DNA of 64,000 nt, from positions 910,739,330 through 910,803,329 of the forward strand of contig NC_081409.1 of the NCBI RefSeq assembly GCF_030272615.1. The letters are read 5' to 3'. Both the position numbers and the translations under genes were made by a program. The stretch is from Cryptomeria japonica. Its lineage: Eukaryota > Streptophyta > Pinopsida > Cupressales > Cupressaceae. Below the pieces are notes generated by a model. The model was not told where the DNA came from and did not search any database. It saw nothing but the letters and a program-made list of their open reading frames with translations. Below, piece after piece: positions 11,719 through 23,643 of this stretch. The stretch's first letter is position 1, and each line of letters starts with the position of its first letter.

Positions 11719-11945
11719 AATTGCACTTAGTTGACACTTTGACAACCTTTGTCATTGATGTCAAAGGGGGAGTAGTGGAACTGAGAAAAATGATCAGAAG
11801 AAAGACACCATCATCTCATGGGGAGCACACTTTTTGATAACACAGTTTTGGTAAGACAATTTTGGCAAAATCTTTTTGGATAACATTTTTGGATACTTTT
11901 TGGATTTTTCTCATGAGTGTTGCCATCAATGCCAAAGGGGGAGAT
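11719..11945 (+). other. Element A 3' leader with polypurine boxes
   Basis: AAAGGGGGAG occurs at 11763 and, directly before the 3' LTR, at 11934-11943. Each is preceded by the palindromic motif TTGNCATNNATGNCAA (11749-11764 and 11920-11935). The last box is the polypurine tract that would prime plus-strand DNA; the inner one may be a second priming or packaging signal. Confidence 0.85.
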
Positions 11946-12734
11946 TGTTGGAAAATGCACACTCCAATGAGAAATTGTAGGTGATTGAAAGTATTGCCAT
12001 TGATGGCAACCTTACAATCATATGATACCAGCAGGCACCGGCACCGATAGACTCTACACCAGCATACAGTTCACTGGCATTGAAAAGATTGATTACCGAC
12101 ACCCTGACCGACATGAATTTTGTTTAATTGTATTTTGTATTTAATTGTAAAAGCCTTTTGTAAGCCGACATGGTGGATAGTAATAAGACTCATATAAGTA
12201 TGCGATCTTGTAGATCATTTAGGAAATATATATAGATGGAAGGATTATTGCAGACCTAATATGTAAATTGTAAGGCAGATTTTGGATAAGGGTTTATGAA
12301 TATTGCAAAGCTTAAACCGGTACTGAACCTGGCATAGTAGATGCTGATCTAAAGTAGTACATGACATTGGATTTGTATAATCCATTTTTTTAAGTCAGTG
12401 AGACTTCTTTTGTAACTGAGCAGTGAGCTCTAGGCACTTGGCCTTCCTGCATGTGCAGGCCCCTATTGTAATAGTAATATTCTCTTATTGGCCAGTAAGC
12501 GAATATTGTGGGTCACAAATCCCAACGAGGTTATTCCCACACTGGGTTTCCTCGTTAAAAATATTGTGTTATGGTGTGTCTTTCATGTTGTGTTTATTGT
12601 TCTTATTTACTGCATTAATTTTAGCTTACCAGTACATAGTTTTGAATTTCTTTTCATATAATAAGTCAAGAAAATTCCTATACCAGTCAGATATTGATTC
12701 ACCCCCCCTCTCAATATTTTTGGGAATCCTAACA
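11946..12734 (+). repeat. Element A 3' LTR (complete, 789 bp)
   Basis: It begins TGTTGG, ends CCTAACA and follows the polypurine tract directly. It carries a perfect 7-bp-arm palindrome at 11994-12009, the R/U5 hairpin CCTGCATGTGCAGG at 12446-12459 and a C-tract at about 12700. Confidence 0.93.
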
Positions 12735-13043
12735 ATCACATCACTTGCTAAAATAACCTAGCAAACTGACCTATATACCTATTACAAATGATATGCCTTA
12801 TGTCAGCTTACAATACATCTACAAAAATGTCGGCCTTGGCAATAATAATTACAAAATGATTTAAGTAAATCCTCCTTGATGTCGGCTTCCAAAGAAGTAT
12901 TGATGTTGGTGTCGGTGTAGCCCTGAATGCTCCAAAGCTAGTATCTACTAGTATATGCCTCCTAATGTCGGTTTATGACTTCCATCATATCTTGTTTCCA
13001 TCAATGACAACAAAATGAATCCAATGAATGTCAATTGCCAACA
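12735..13043 (-). repeat. Element C 3' LTR, inner 309 bp
   Basis: It aligns with about 30070-30378 (for example ATCACATCACTTGCTAAAAT in both) and ends GCCAACA before the polypurine tract. The remaining roughly 590 bp should lie left of element A but are absent. Confidence 0.9.
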
Positions 13044-13234
13044 ATCTCCCCCTTTGGCATTGATGGCAACACTCATGTGCAAAATAGATTCCCTGCTGAT
13101 ATGCTCCCCCTGAGCAATACACTCCATCTGAAATGTGTTTCCCTGATATTTTTCACATATGAACATACTCCCCCTTTGACATTAATGCCAAAGACTGGTG
13201 AAATAATTAAAAGAATAAAAGGATACTATTAGTT
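13044..13234 (-). other. Element C polypurine boxes
   Basis: Read on the minus strand, GGGGGAG boxes occur at about 13047, about 13091 and about 13169. Palindromic TTGNCATNNATGNCAA motifs sit beside the first and last (13054-13069 and 13176-13191). Confidence 0.8.
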
Positions 13235-14221
13235 TCATTGGAGCTTAGTCATCTTCAGGATTTTCAGGTATACCTTTTGCAATAACTGAAGATATGTGTC
13301 CCAGTTGGATTTGAAAGTATCATAAATAGATGCAAGTCCACTTAGTAAGTGGGAAAGTGTTTCTTTCTCTTGGATATTTGTCGGTGTGGGTTTATCTATC
13401 ATATCCATGCACTCTTTCTTGTGAACACCCAATGAATCTAGTCTAGGACTTACCAATCCTCTTAGATTTCTTTCTCTTCTCATGATTTTACCTCTCTCCT
13501 TCTCAAAAGCAAAAAATTTGTCCATCAACAAATATGGTTAGTGTAGTCAATCCATCAAAAGAGTTAGCAATTTTAGCCATCTTATCATATAACTCCTTCA
13601 ATTTGCTATCTACATTAGCTATAAGACTTTCTATGCTACAACACACTCTGTAGATATTTGTACATTATTTTAAACAAACTTAAATAAAGATAAGTTTGTC
13701 CTCAATTTTCTTCTTCCTTGTTTCTATAAGTTGATCAAAAGTTGTTCATTTTGCTACTATGAAATTGTCCAAAGCCTGTTGGTCTGCTATCTACCTCAGA
13801 GAATGAAAATTATTGGATATGTGCTCTATTAGAGTCTTGAGCTTACCTGAAGGCTTGCTCCATCTTCAATCTGACAGTCAGGTAATAATTTGTGCAACAC
13901 AAAGACTGATTGATCAATTGATCCTTTATCAACAACACCTTCCTTTAGTAATTTCTGAGTATCCACCATCATTAATTCAGTTGGACTCAACTCAGAGACT
14001 GTTTTCTTCTCAACCTGAGAAGTGTCAATTGCCAAAACCTTTATCAAGGAATCAATTTTACCTGTCGGTGTGGACTTAATGGTTACCTTGTCCATCTCAA
14101 CCTCTATTGCATCGGTGGCTTTGCCACTTGGTGCAATGTCAGTTACTGTTGGTGGAGTATTATCCACATAATTTTCAGTGTCTTGTACATTACCTTGCTA
14201 AAAAATGGTCTGTGTCAGTAC
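13235..14221 (-). pseudogene. Element C ORF2, C-terminal part
   Basis: This continues the ORF2 that enters from 25746 on the other side of D. Residues from 14167 leftwards form an acidic Ser/Thr-rich segment, then a coiled-coil region. The final open stretch (13235-13531) resembles the C-terminal coil of A ('SPRLDSLGVHKKE' against 'SPKLDHLISLRKE'). Several stops separate the pieces. Its size and order match the C-terminus of ORF2 in A, B and F. Confidence 0.75.
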
Positions 14222-14698
14222 TGTTAGGGTTTCAAGTAGATCCGAAGCAAATATGAACTAACAATTATATGCAGATTTAAATACAAAAGATAAAGAAATA
14301 AAACAGGACACAGATAACACATAGATTTAACGTGGTTCACCTAGAATGGTTTACATCCACCATACACAACTGTCCAATCTTTCTTATTATCTAGCAAAAA
14401 TAGTACATCAACCTTCCAATGCCTTAAGCATCCCAGCTGCTTATAACATGCATTTTTAGGGTTTTATTAGAATGTCGGTTTTCATCAAGAAAAATGGCAA
14501 AAAAAAATTTCTCGAGGGTTGCTGCCCCTGAACCCTCGCAGCGGGCTATGTCTGCTTTCCCGGGGCCCGGCTCGGCCCGCCCTGAACCCTCACAGTAGGC
14601 TACGCCTGCTTTCCCGGGGCCCAGCTCGGCCATGGACCCCGATGGAGGATATGTGTTGAGTGTACAGTACTTTGCTGATCAACCACCACATATCAACA
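14222..14698 (-). repeat. Element D 3' LTR (477 bp, expanded)
   Basis: It runs from TGTTAGGGTTTC to CATATCAACA and aligns with 25388-25745. It is about 120 bp longer because a GC-rich block replaces 'aacaaagtcagcg'. The purine-rich tract CAAGTGGGAGAT (minus strand) adjoins it at 14699-14710. Confidence 0.9.
14527..14634. repeat. 54-bp GC-rich tandem duplication inside D's LTR
   Basis: Two copies, each beginning CCTGAACCCTCRCAG, are offset by exactly 54 bp. They contain CTTTCCCGGGGCCC and lie in otherwise AT-rich DNA. The block is absent from the partner LTR. Confidence 0.85.
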
Positions 14699-14945
14699 AT
14701 CTCCCACTTGGAGACTGATCAGGCTCCACACCAAACAATCTCCCACTTGGAGACTGATACTAGATGACACCACTGTACTTGCAACATCCACTGGATAAAA
14801 CACTTGGACTTGACTAGTATAAATTCCATAATTATCAATCAAGAAGACCAACAGAAACTGATGAAGAAATCAGCTTCTCATGTGGAACTGCCTTTGTGAA
14901 CATTTCGGCAGGATTCTCACTTGTGTGAATCTTCTCAAGCCGTAA

Positions 14946-17050
14946 CTAACCCTCCTCCAAAATATTCTGGATGAAGTGGTACCTGAGCTGAATGTGCTTT
15001 GTCCTTGAATGAAAAGAAGAGTTCTTTGCAAGATGAATGGCACTCTGGCTATCGGTATACAATGGGCAATCCTCCTGTGTCTGACCCAATTCCTCCAGAA
15101 AATATTGTAACCAAATCATCTCCTTGCTAGCTTCTGTAGCAACAACATACTCAGCTTCAGTGGTTGAAAGTGCAACAACCTTTTGCAGCCTAGAAATATA
15201 ACTGACTACAGTTCCCCCTATAGTAAAAACATACCCTGTAGTACTCCTCCGTGAATCAATATCACCTGTCAGATTAGAGTCAACAAATCCACTCAAAGTA
15301 GCATTAGATCCTTTGAAACATAATGCCTTTGTAGTAGTTCCTTTCAAATACCGAAGAATCCATTTCACAGCATTCCAATGTTCCATACCTGGATTACTCA
15401 TAAACCTACTCACAACTCCCACTGCATGTGCAATATTTGGCCTTGTGCAAACCATTGCATACATCAGACTGCCAACAACTGATGAATACAAGATATTAGA
15501 CATTTTCTTTACCTCTTCCTATGCCTTTGGGCAATCTCCTTAGTCAATTTGAAATGACTAGACAAAGGTGTACTAACCGCTTTTGCATCCTGCATGTTAA
15601 ATCTTTTCAACACCTTCTTTATATACTCGCTTTGAGACAAATTCAAGGTTCTATTTTTCCTGTCCCGTGTAATCCTCATACCGAGAATTTTCTTAGCTGC
15701 ACCCAAATCCTTCATAGAAAATGACCTGACTAATTTCTGTTTAAGATCATTTATATGTTGCATGTTAGACCCAACAACAAGCATGTAATTAACATAAAGC
15801 AACAGGATAATATAACTGCCATTATCCAATCTCTTAAAATATACACAATCATCAGAATGACATCTATGATAACCGTGTTCAGCCATGAAACTATCAAATT
15901 TTAAATACCATGGTCGGGGTGCTTGCTTTAGGCCATACAAACTTTTCTTCAACTTGCACACCAACTTCTCCTTACCTTTGACCTCATATCCCTCTGGTTG
16001 CAACATGTAAATTTCCTCCTCCAAATCTCCATGGAGAAAAGTTGTTTTGACATCTAATTGTTCAAGATGTAAATCATCTGCAGCTACAAGACTAAGTACA
16101 GTTCTAATTGAAGTCATTTTTACAACTGGAGAAAATATTTCATCATAATCTATACCCTTTTTCTGTGCAAAACCTTTTACCACAAGTCTGGCCTTATATC
16201 TTTTATGACCTCCTTCCTCCCCCTTCAGCCGATAAACCCATTTGTTAGGCAAGGCTCTTTTTTCTGCAGGTAAAGGGACTAAGTCCCAAGACTTATTTTT
16301 CATTAAGGAGTTCATCTCCTCTTTCATGCCTAGCTCCCACTGTTGTTTGGCATCCACCTACATTGCTTCTTCATATTCTTCAGGTTCACCAGAATCAGTT
16401 AATAAAATAGAATACAAAGAAGGAGAAAATCTTTTAGGGGGTCTACTTGACCTCGTAGAATGTCTAACACTTGCAGGAGTTTGTGGGACAATCTGTTGTT
16501 GCTGAGCATCAGGTATCTATGACATTTCATTTTCAGGAATCTCATCCAACACTACATATTCTTGTTTGTCCTGTTCATGCTTCTTTTCCTACATCTGTTC
16601 TTTATACATAACCTTCTCATTGAATATAACATCTCTACTTCTAATTACTTTCTTATTTTCAAAATCCCATAACCGATAGCCATATTCATCTATCCCATAT
16701 CCAATGAAGGTACATTTCTAAGATTTAGCATCAAGCTTGGTTCTATTTTCTTTATCAATATGGACAAAAGATTCACAACCAAAGGTTTTCAGAAAAGAAT
16801 AATTTACCTTTTTACCAGTCCATGCCTCCTCTGGAATACCACCATCCAAAGGGGTTGAAGGTCCTCTATTTATCAAATAGATAGCAGTATGTACAACATC
16901 TGCCCAAAAATGTAAGGACAATCCAACATGCAATCTCATGCTCCTCACGCGTTCCATGATAGTCCTATTCATTCTCTCTAATACACCATTTTCCTATGGA
17001 GTTCTTGAAACTGTCTTCTACTTTTGAATCCCATTTAAGGAGCAATAATC
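14946..17050 (-). pseudogene. Element D pol: integrase C-part, reverse transcriptase, RNase H
   Basis: Reading leftwards from 17050: the end of the integrase core with the catalytic Glu in ENGVLERMNR, then an integrase C-terminal segment. RT of the copia type (16357-15509) follows, with LDVKTTFLHGDLEEEIYM and LYGLKQAPRPWY. Then comes Ty1-type RNase H (15503-14946) with STTEAEYVVA and LYTDSQSAIHLAKN. The RT catalytic YVDD motif reads YVNYML, with both aspartates lost. TAG codons interrupt the integrase (QK*KTV, TP*ENG), and another stop lies at the RT/RNase H boundary. The integrase frame is continued at 23644, on the other side of element B. Confidence 0.9.
17046..17050. repeat. Target duplication TAATC, left copy of element B
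   Basis: It directly precedes TGTTGG of B's 5' LTR and matches 23639-23643. Confidence 0.95.
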
Positions 17051-17846
17051 TGTTGGCATATGCACACTCCAATGAGACATTGTATGTGATTGAAGGTTTT
17101 GTCATTGATGGCAACCTTGCAATCCTATGGCACTGACAAAGACATTATGCCAGCATCAGTAGATCACACTCAACACCGGCACTCAGGATACTGACACCGG
17201 CACCGACACAGAAGAAAAGAAGTATACCAACACAGAGGCCGACATGATTTTGTTATATAATATTTTGTTTATTATTGTAAGTCGACTTGGTAAATTGTAA
17301 AATGACTCTTATATATAAAGGAGATCATTGTAGACATTTGTGAGAGTGAGGTAGAAGTATTAAGGAAAATATTAGGTAGACCTAATGTGTGAAATATAGG
17401 TCAAAGGGCATATGTAAAGAACAGAGTAGGAACTGGTACTGAATCTGGCATTGAAGATGCTATTGTAAAGCAATACAAGTTATTGGATTAGTATAATCCT
17501 TATTTGTAAGTCAGTGTGACTTCCCATTGAGCAGTGAGCTCTAGGCAGTTGGCCTTCCTTCATGTGCAGGCCCCTTTTGTAAGTAATATTCTCTTATTGG
17601 CCAGTGAGTGAATATTGTGGGTCACAAATCCCACCGAGGTTTTTCCCACATCGGGTTTCCTCGTTAAAATCATGTGTTATGGTGTGCTTTTCATGTGGAT
17701 GTTCTTGATTCTGTTTATTGCATTATTTCTTGCATACCGGTACACTGTTATATTATGTTCTGCATGTTTTAAGTTAAGAAATTCTAATTACTAGTTAGAT
17801 ACTAATTCACCCCCCCCCCCTCTCAGTATCTATGGGACCCCTAACA
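17051..17846 (+). repeat. Element B 5' LTR
   Basis: It runs TGTTGG...CCTAACA and is 796 bp long. It has a TATATAAAGG-type TATA box near 17311 and a C-tract of about 11 before the end. One hairpin arm is mutated (CTTCATGTGCAGG). Confidence 0.96.
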
Positions 17847-17848
17847 AT

Positions 17849-17860
17849 TGGTATCAAAGC
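17849..17860 (+). other. Element B primer binding site
   Basis: TGGTATCAAAGC is the initiator tRNA-Met site with one G-to-A change. Confidence 0.9.
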
Positions 17861-17917
17861 TTGGACCTCTATTTTCAGAAGCCTAATAGCTTGAGGAATA
17901 TCTTGACACTGGTAAAG

Positions 17918-19075
17918 ATGGAAAATCTGATGAAGCAACTTGAAGGAGCTCTTACAGACTATGATGCAGAAAAATTGAAAAATATCAAACTAGAAGATGA
18001 TTTAAGAGCAGCTCGGGACATCATTCAGGCACTTCAAGAAAATTTTACTATTGCAAGAAATAAGAGAAGAGAACTTTGTGAAAAATTGCAAAATGAGAAT
18101 GATGAAAAGGAATCACTTAATGATATGATAAGCAAGTTGAAACAAGAGATCATGACAACAAAAAATGAAATGAAGGATATGACTATGAGATTTTGCAAAG
18201 AGATTGAAGACATGAAGAAGAATGAAGAAGAATTGACCAGAAGACTAAGTGATGCAACAAATGAGAATACAAGACTTAGCTATGAAAATGACATGTTGAA
18301 GACAGATCTGATGCATACTCAGAATGACTCAAATGAACTGATGAGACAAAAAAAAATCTTGGAAAGAGAACGGGAAACTGCAAATCAACACAAAGAAAAA
18401 TTCAAGAAAAGTTCAGAGGAACTTGGCACCTTGCTGAAGAATCAAAAACCTAAAGGTGACACTTCTGGAATTGGCTTTGAAATTGGTGAAAGCTCCGGTA
18501 CTGCAAATACTCAGGATCATAGCAAATTGGTAAGACAACCTAATGCTTATAAATTCAATGGTAAATGCTTTAACTATAATAAGTATGGTCATAGAGCAAA
18601 TAAATGTAGATCTAGAAATTATCAGAATATCAACACACCCACTGGTCAATGTTCTAAATGCAACAAAGTTGGTCACAGCTCTGAAAACTGCAGAATGAAT
18701 GTGAGATGTTATGTTTGTGGAAGATTTGGACATTTATCTAATCAATGCAGAACACAAACTGACATAGGTTATGGGAAAGCTATTCAGAAGAATAATGTAA
18801 CTTGTTAGGCATGTAACAAGATTAGGCATATTGCTAAATTTTGTAGAAGTAAAGAAACACCGGTAGACAACAAAAGTTCTAGCTTGAAAGGTAAAGAAAA
18901 AGTTGAAGAGGTTAAGCAAGAATTCTCAAAACAATGGATTAGAAAAGCTGATCTAAATATTGGGAATACTCCTCCACCGGTAGAACAAATCAATGCTTCA
19001 CCGGCAGGATAGAGTGATGCTTCACGAGAAGGACAGAGTAGTGCTCCACCGGCAGGAAGTTCTTCATATAATTGA
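17918..19075 (+). pseudogene. Element B ORF1: gag-like coiled-coil/zinc-knuckle protein
   Basis: The frame is open from ATG 17918 to TAG 18806, 296 residues, the longest uninterrupted ORF1 here, then continues in frame to TGA 19073-19075. The N-terminal about 170 residues form a coiled coil. Zinc knuckles are CFNYNKYGHRANKC (second Cys lost), CSKCNKVGHSSENC, CYVCGRFGHLSNQC and a fourth spoiled by the TAG and a Gly-to-Arg change. The frame is also open into the upstream LTR, but the ATG matches A and F. The expected role is RNA binding and particle formation. Confidence 0.85.
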
Positions 19076-19377
19076 AGAAAATTTCCTTGAGGGTTTCACA
19101 ATCTATTGATACATGTGCTCATTATTCCCTCGGTTAGAGACAAGAAGTTGAAAATTAATTATTACCGGCAAACAATGTTAAGTGAATACTTAACCGGCAT
19201 GAAATTAATGTGGTAGATGGCGAAAAGACACTATAAAGTTAAGGTTTTGGCTCCATTTCATTTCACCGAGATTTCAAATTTTCAGAAAGTGCAAAGACTC
19301 CGAGCTAAGGCATTTCAAGCAAGAAGCAAGCACACTCCAAGCAATCATCCATCCAAGGCAGTAAAAGGTATTTAATC
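19076..19377 (+). promoter_or_regulatory. Element B ORF1-ORF2 spacer with TATAAAG box
   Basis: TATAAAG at 19232-19238 is 146 nt before the ORF2 ATG and is followed by 'ggctccatttcatttcacc', as in A and F. Stops in all frames isolate ORF2 from ORF1. Confidence 0.55.
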
Positions 19378-22300
19378 ATGGCATCCACCTCTGCAATTAA
19401 ATACATAGCAAACCCTACTATTGTTGAAGTAATAAAAAGACCTAGGCCCGTATTTCAGTTAGTTCCCAAGATAGCAAAGAAGGATGATACCTTAGGTGCT
19501 TTTTCTCAAATCCCTAAGGGAGTTGTATATGTTGAAGACCCTAGAATGTACATCCACTGCAACATTAAAGAGTTAGGAGATGAGGAAATTAAAACCATGT
19601 ATAAAACCATGATATGTGATAATACTGACAATGTTAAAGATGAACACAAGATCATTGAGACCCTAGGATTTACAGAGATCCTTAGCATTCCTGAATTTCC
19701 AAAGGATGTGATTAGGATAATTTTAAGTAGGGTACATGGAGAATTTTTCTGGTTAAATGCAATCCATAAGATCACTAAGGAAGCTGTGAAAGTTGTCACA
19801 GGGTTATCGACCACCGGTAAGAGACCAGATAAAACCAAGAAGGTTCCCAATGACCTAGTTATAAACCTAACTGGTGCAACATTCGACAAAAGGTCTCTAA
19901 GGGTTAATGATGTAAAAGATATCAATGTGAGTTTCATCAGTATGATATTAGGTTATAAAGCTACTCATGCTAATAAACTTAATTCAGTTTCAAGTTTATG
20001 CATTAAGAGTGCTTATGACATGGTCACAGATAATGCAAAAATTGACATATGTGAGTGGTTAAAGGATGAACTAATTGACAACCTTGGAAAAATCAAGAAG
20101 GACAAGAAAGGAACTTTCAGATTTGGAAATCTGTTAGTATGCCTAATGTTACACATAACAAAATAGGTTCCTAGTATAGGTTACAAGGAACTTGGATATG
20201 ACATACCGGTAGGAAAACAATTGCCTAAACTATTCAATAACATGGGTGAGAACAAGGAAAACAATATTCATGACTTTTTCAAAGCATTAAAGACCAAAAT
20301 GAAGAAAAGAGTAAGGTTATCTCAGAAAATTGTAGACAAATACAAAGATGATATATGCTTTGTCATCAAGAAAGATGAAATCTGGATGGAAGCGGTCATC
20401 CCAAGGACAATTTGGGTAACCAAGATGGGCTATGAAACAGATGATCACATAGTTGAAACATATGCTAAAGCACTTCTGGAAGCCCCCAATGAACCTAAGG
20501 AAGAAGTATTTGGTAGTGTTGAGACTATAGAAAGCCAAATACAATCAAAGAAAAAACTAAAGAAGGTTGAGGCATTTGTAAGGAAAGGGTCCAGACAAGC
20601 AAAAGCTATTAAGGAAGATGTATTGAAGAAAACCAACATAACAGAGGATGAGTTAGCAGCTCCACAGCCTGAAACTCACCTATCACTGGTAGGTACTTCT
20701 TTAGGAAGTGACATTCTACAACTTTTAAAAGAGTTATAAGAAAAAGAGATCCCTCACCGACAACCACACCCTCACCTAGGAGGACAAGGCAAAAGCAACA
20801 AGCTGTGAGATCTCCGGTAAGAAAGGCCACACCAAAGAAGAAACTGACACCGAAGAAGAAGAAGAGGATAAACAGAGACTTGGCCCCTCTTGATGTACAT
20901 GAATGAAATCACAGAGGAAGGTAAACTAAAGAACATAGAGAAAATATATGACACTCTAACAGCTGATGAAAAAGAGCAAGTTGAAAACAGTGTTATACTG
21001 CACATGGATATGTACAAGAAATTTTTTATGGAAGTAGTCAATGAAATTCCTGATGAATTATTCAAAAGACTTGAGGCAAGAAGATAGGCAGTGATAGAAT
21101 TGGATAAGAAAATAAAAATTGAGAAATTACTTATTGTATATCTGGTAAGCTCTCCACAAGAAATTGATGATTTGATTGCTCAAGCAAACCAGTCAGTATT
21201 CTCTACTGCACACAGGCACATTTCACTAATGGCAGGAAGAGTTAATGAAGTGACAGAGGAAACAAAAGATGGATGGGATATATTCCTAGTTGAGAAAGAA
21301 AAACAAGAAGAGTACAGGAATCCGAAACCTATAAAGGTTTATTAGAAAGACAGAGACAAAGGGAAAGGAAAAGTTGGTGGACCACCAAGCATCAAAGTTA
21401 AAGAAAACTTACCCCCACCTTCTCTAAATACTCCATCGGTGAAAACAACAACTACTGAAGATCAACTGACAGCTGAGAGTATGGATGTAGAAGATAATAA
21501 TCCTAATTTTGAAGTCCTATACACTGTAGATGTTGATACTCAAAAGATCAACATAGTGGTAGACAAAGATACAACTGATAAGTCAGATATGGCTAATGAG
21601 CCTCCAGTAGCAAGGGAAACTGAGAAACCGATAGAAGATAAAGAGAAAAAGGTAGAGACTGAGTCACAGACTGAGGCAATACAACATATAGAGAAACAAA
21701 CAGAGCTAAAGGCTCTGGAACAATATCAACCGGAACAGGTACATAAGGAAACAGTGCCACCGGTAACTAGTAAAGTAGGAAAACCAGTGCTTAAAGAGAT
21801 GTAGACACAAACTGACCTACCAGAGGTCAATACAAGCTTGGTTACTTCCACCGGTACTTAGATTGTTGGATCATTATCAGCATACAATGTGACTGAGGTG
21901 TTATTAGATTCTATCAAGAAAATAATCGACTGTAGCTCACAAGCTTACAAAGCAATTGATGATTCCATACAAATTTTGAAGGTAATTGCTCCCAACTGTA
22001 ACATAGATAATAAAGATTCTTTAGGACAATTGGATACATTATGTAAATACATCTCAGAAAACATTGAGAAAATAAAGGAAGAGTCGGTGAAGGATAAGGT
22101 AGAAATTGAAAAACAGAAATTCTTTGATGAGGAAATAAAGAAGTGTAATAGAGATTTTAACACACTTCTATCAGAACTATGTAATTTATTGAAAGAGTAC
22201 AAAAATTTGTACAAAGATACTTGTAAAACAACCTTTTTGACTGTAGATGTTGACAAGAAAATAAGTAAGGTACAAGATGAGATCATTAAACTTGCAGATA

Positions 22301-22644
22301 GTTTTGTCAACTCAGCTGATACACTATCAGTTTTTGAAGAGAAGATAGAAAATTTTGAGGAAGAACTACTCAAATTGGAAAGAGAGAAAGAAAATATAAT
22401 AAATAAGGTAAAAAATTTGAGATCTAAACTAAGTCCAAGATTGGACTATCTAGCATCTCTACGGAAAGAAATTTCTAAGGCATTAACACAAGGAAGCAAA
22501 ACACCGGCAGAGCATTTGAAGCATCTCACTGGTACAGTGAAGAGAGCTAAGACAACAATAAAGGATAGTAAGAAGTTTATGGATAGTATAAATTTGATTT
22601 TGGGAGATCTTTTTTAGATTATAACTACCTAGCTACAAGGTTGA
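19378..22644 (+). pseudogene. Element B ORF2: large protein of unknown family
   Basis: ATG 19378 opens a 262-residue stretch to TAG 20164. It contains GAFSQIPKGVVYVEDPR, HKITKEAVKVVTGL and GTFRFGNLLVCLML, the same landmarks as A and F. It continues in frame to about 20730 (frameshift), then through the middle block (NEVTEETKDGWDIFLVEKEK) with single stops near 21085 and 21343. The Thr/Pro/Glu region follows, then the coiled coil starting NVTEVLLDSIKKI (about 21886-22617). The end is TGA 22642-22644 after TAG codons at 22615 and about 22630. No enzyme motif was seen. Confidence 0.8.
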
Positions 22645-22846
22645 GGTTATGGATAGTTGAAACTCCAAACTCTACTAACATCTTGACAACCTTTGTCATT
22701 GATGCCAAAGGGGGAGTAGTGGGATGAGAAAATTCAAAACACAGGAATCATATGCTCAGGGGGAGCTCTCACATTTTTGGTCTACACATTTTTGATACTT
22801 TTTGAAATTTCCCATGAGTGTTGCCATCAATGCCAAAGGGGGAGAT
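22645..22846 (+). other. Element B polypurine boxes
   Basis: GGGGGAG boxes lie at about 22710, about 22759 and 22838-22844, the last being the polypurine tract before the LTR. The palindromic motif precedes the first (TTGTCATTGATGCCAA, about 22693) and the last (TTGCCATCAATGCCAA, about 22821). Confidence 0.85.
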
Positions 22847-23638
22847 TGTTGGCATATGCACACTCCAATGAGACATTGTATGTGATTGAAGGTTTTGTCA
22901 TTGATGGCAACCTTGAAATCATATGACACTGGCAAAGACATTATACCGGCATCAGCAGATCACACTCAACACCGGCACTTAGGATACCGACAGTAGCACC
23001 GAAACATAAGAAAATAAGTATACCGACATAGAGGTCGACATGATTTTGTTATATAATATTTTGTTTATTATTGTAAGCCGACTTGGCAAATTGTAAAATG
23101 ACTCTTATATATAAAGGAGATCATTGTAGACATTTGTGAGAGTGAGGTAGAAGTATTAAGGAAAATATTAGGTAGACCTAAAGTGTGAGATATAGGTCAA
23201 AGGGTATATGTAAAGAACAGAGCAGGAACTGGTACTGAATTTGGCATTGAAGATGATATTGTAAAGCAGTACAAGTTATTGGATTAGTATAATCCTTATT
23301 TGTAAGTCAGTGTGACTTCCCATTGAGTAGTGAGCTCTAGGCAGTTGGCCTTCCTGCATGTGCAGGCCCCTATTGTAAGTAATATTCTCTTATTGGCCAG
23401 TGAGTGAATATTGTGGGTCACAAATCCCACCAAGGTTTTTCCCACATTGGGTTTCCTCGTTAAAATCCTGTGTTATGGTGTGCTTTTCATGTGGATGTTC
23501 TTGATTCTATTTATTACATTATTTCTTGCATACTGGTATACTGTTATATTATGTTCTACATGTTTTAAGTTAAGAAATTCTAATTACTGGTTAGATACTG
23601 ATTCACCCCCCCTCTCAATATCTATGGGACCCCAAACA
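22847..23638 (+). repeat. Element B 3' LTR
   Basis: It is 792 bp, begins TGTTGG and ends CCAAACA. It has an intact R/U5 hairpin CCTGCATGTGCAGG at 23353-23366, and the U3 palindrome TTGTCATTGATGGCAA lies at 22895-22910. Confidence 0.96.
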
Positions 23639-23643
23639 TAATC
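23639..23643. repeat. Target duplication TAATC, right copy of element B
   Basis: It follows the LTR end and is identical to 17046-17050. Confidence 0.95.

Larger units (their letters stand above)
6364..12734 (+). mobile_element. Element A: pol-less two-ORF LTR retrotransposon
   Basis: The order is truncated 5' LTR (6364-6789), tRNA-Met primer site, ORF1, spacer with TATA box, ORF2, polypurine region and complete 3' LTR (11946-12734). A full copy would be about 6.7 kb. No protease, integrase, reverse transcriptase or RNase H motif is present in any frame between the LTRs. The shared LTR parts differ at roughly 30 of 425 positions by eye (about 7%), mostly transitions. The 3' LTR abuts C's LTR at 12735, so A jumped into C. 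The first 363 bp of its 5' LTR and the corresponding part of C's LTR are missing, which implies a later deletion. Confidence 0.9.
17051..23638 (+). mobile_element. Element B: complete pol-less two-ORF LTR retrotransposon (6588 bp)
   Basis: Both LTRs (17051-17846, 796 bp; 22847-23638, 792 bp) and a perfect 5-bp target duplication (TAATC) are present, so the whole element is delimited. Between them lie only the primer site, ORF1, spacer, ORF2 and polypurine boxes; no pol domain exists in any frame. By eye the LTRs differ at about 42 positions (about 5%), mostly transitions. It inserted between the second and third catalytic residues of D's integrase. This copy defines the family structurally. 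Confidence 0.96.
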
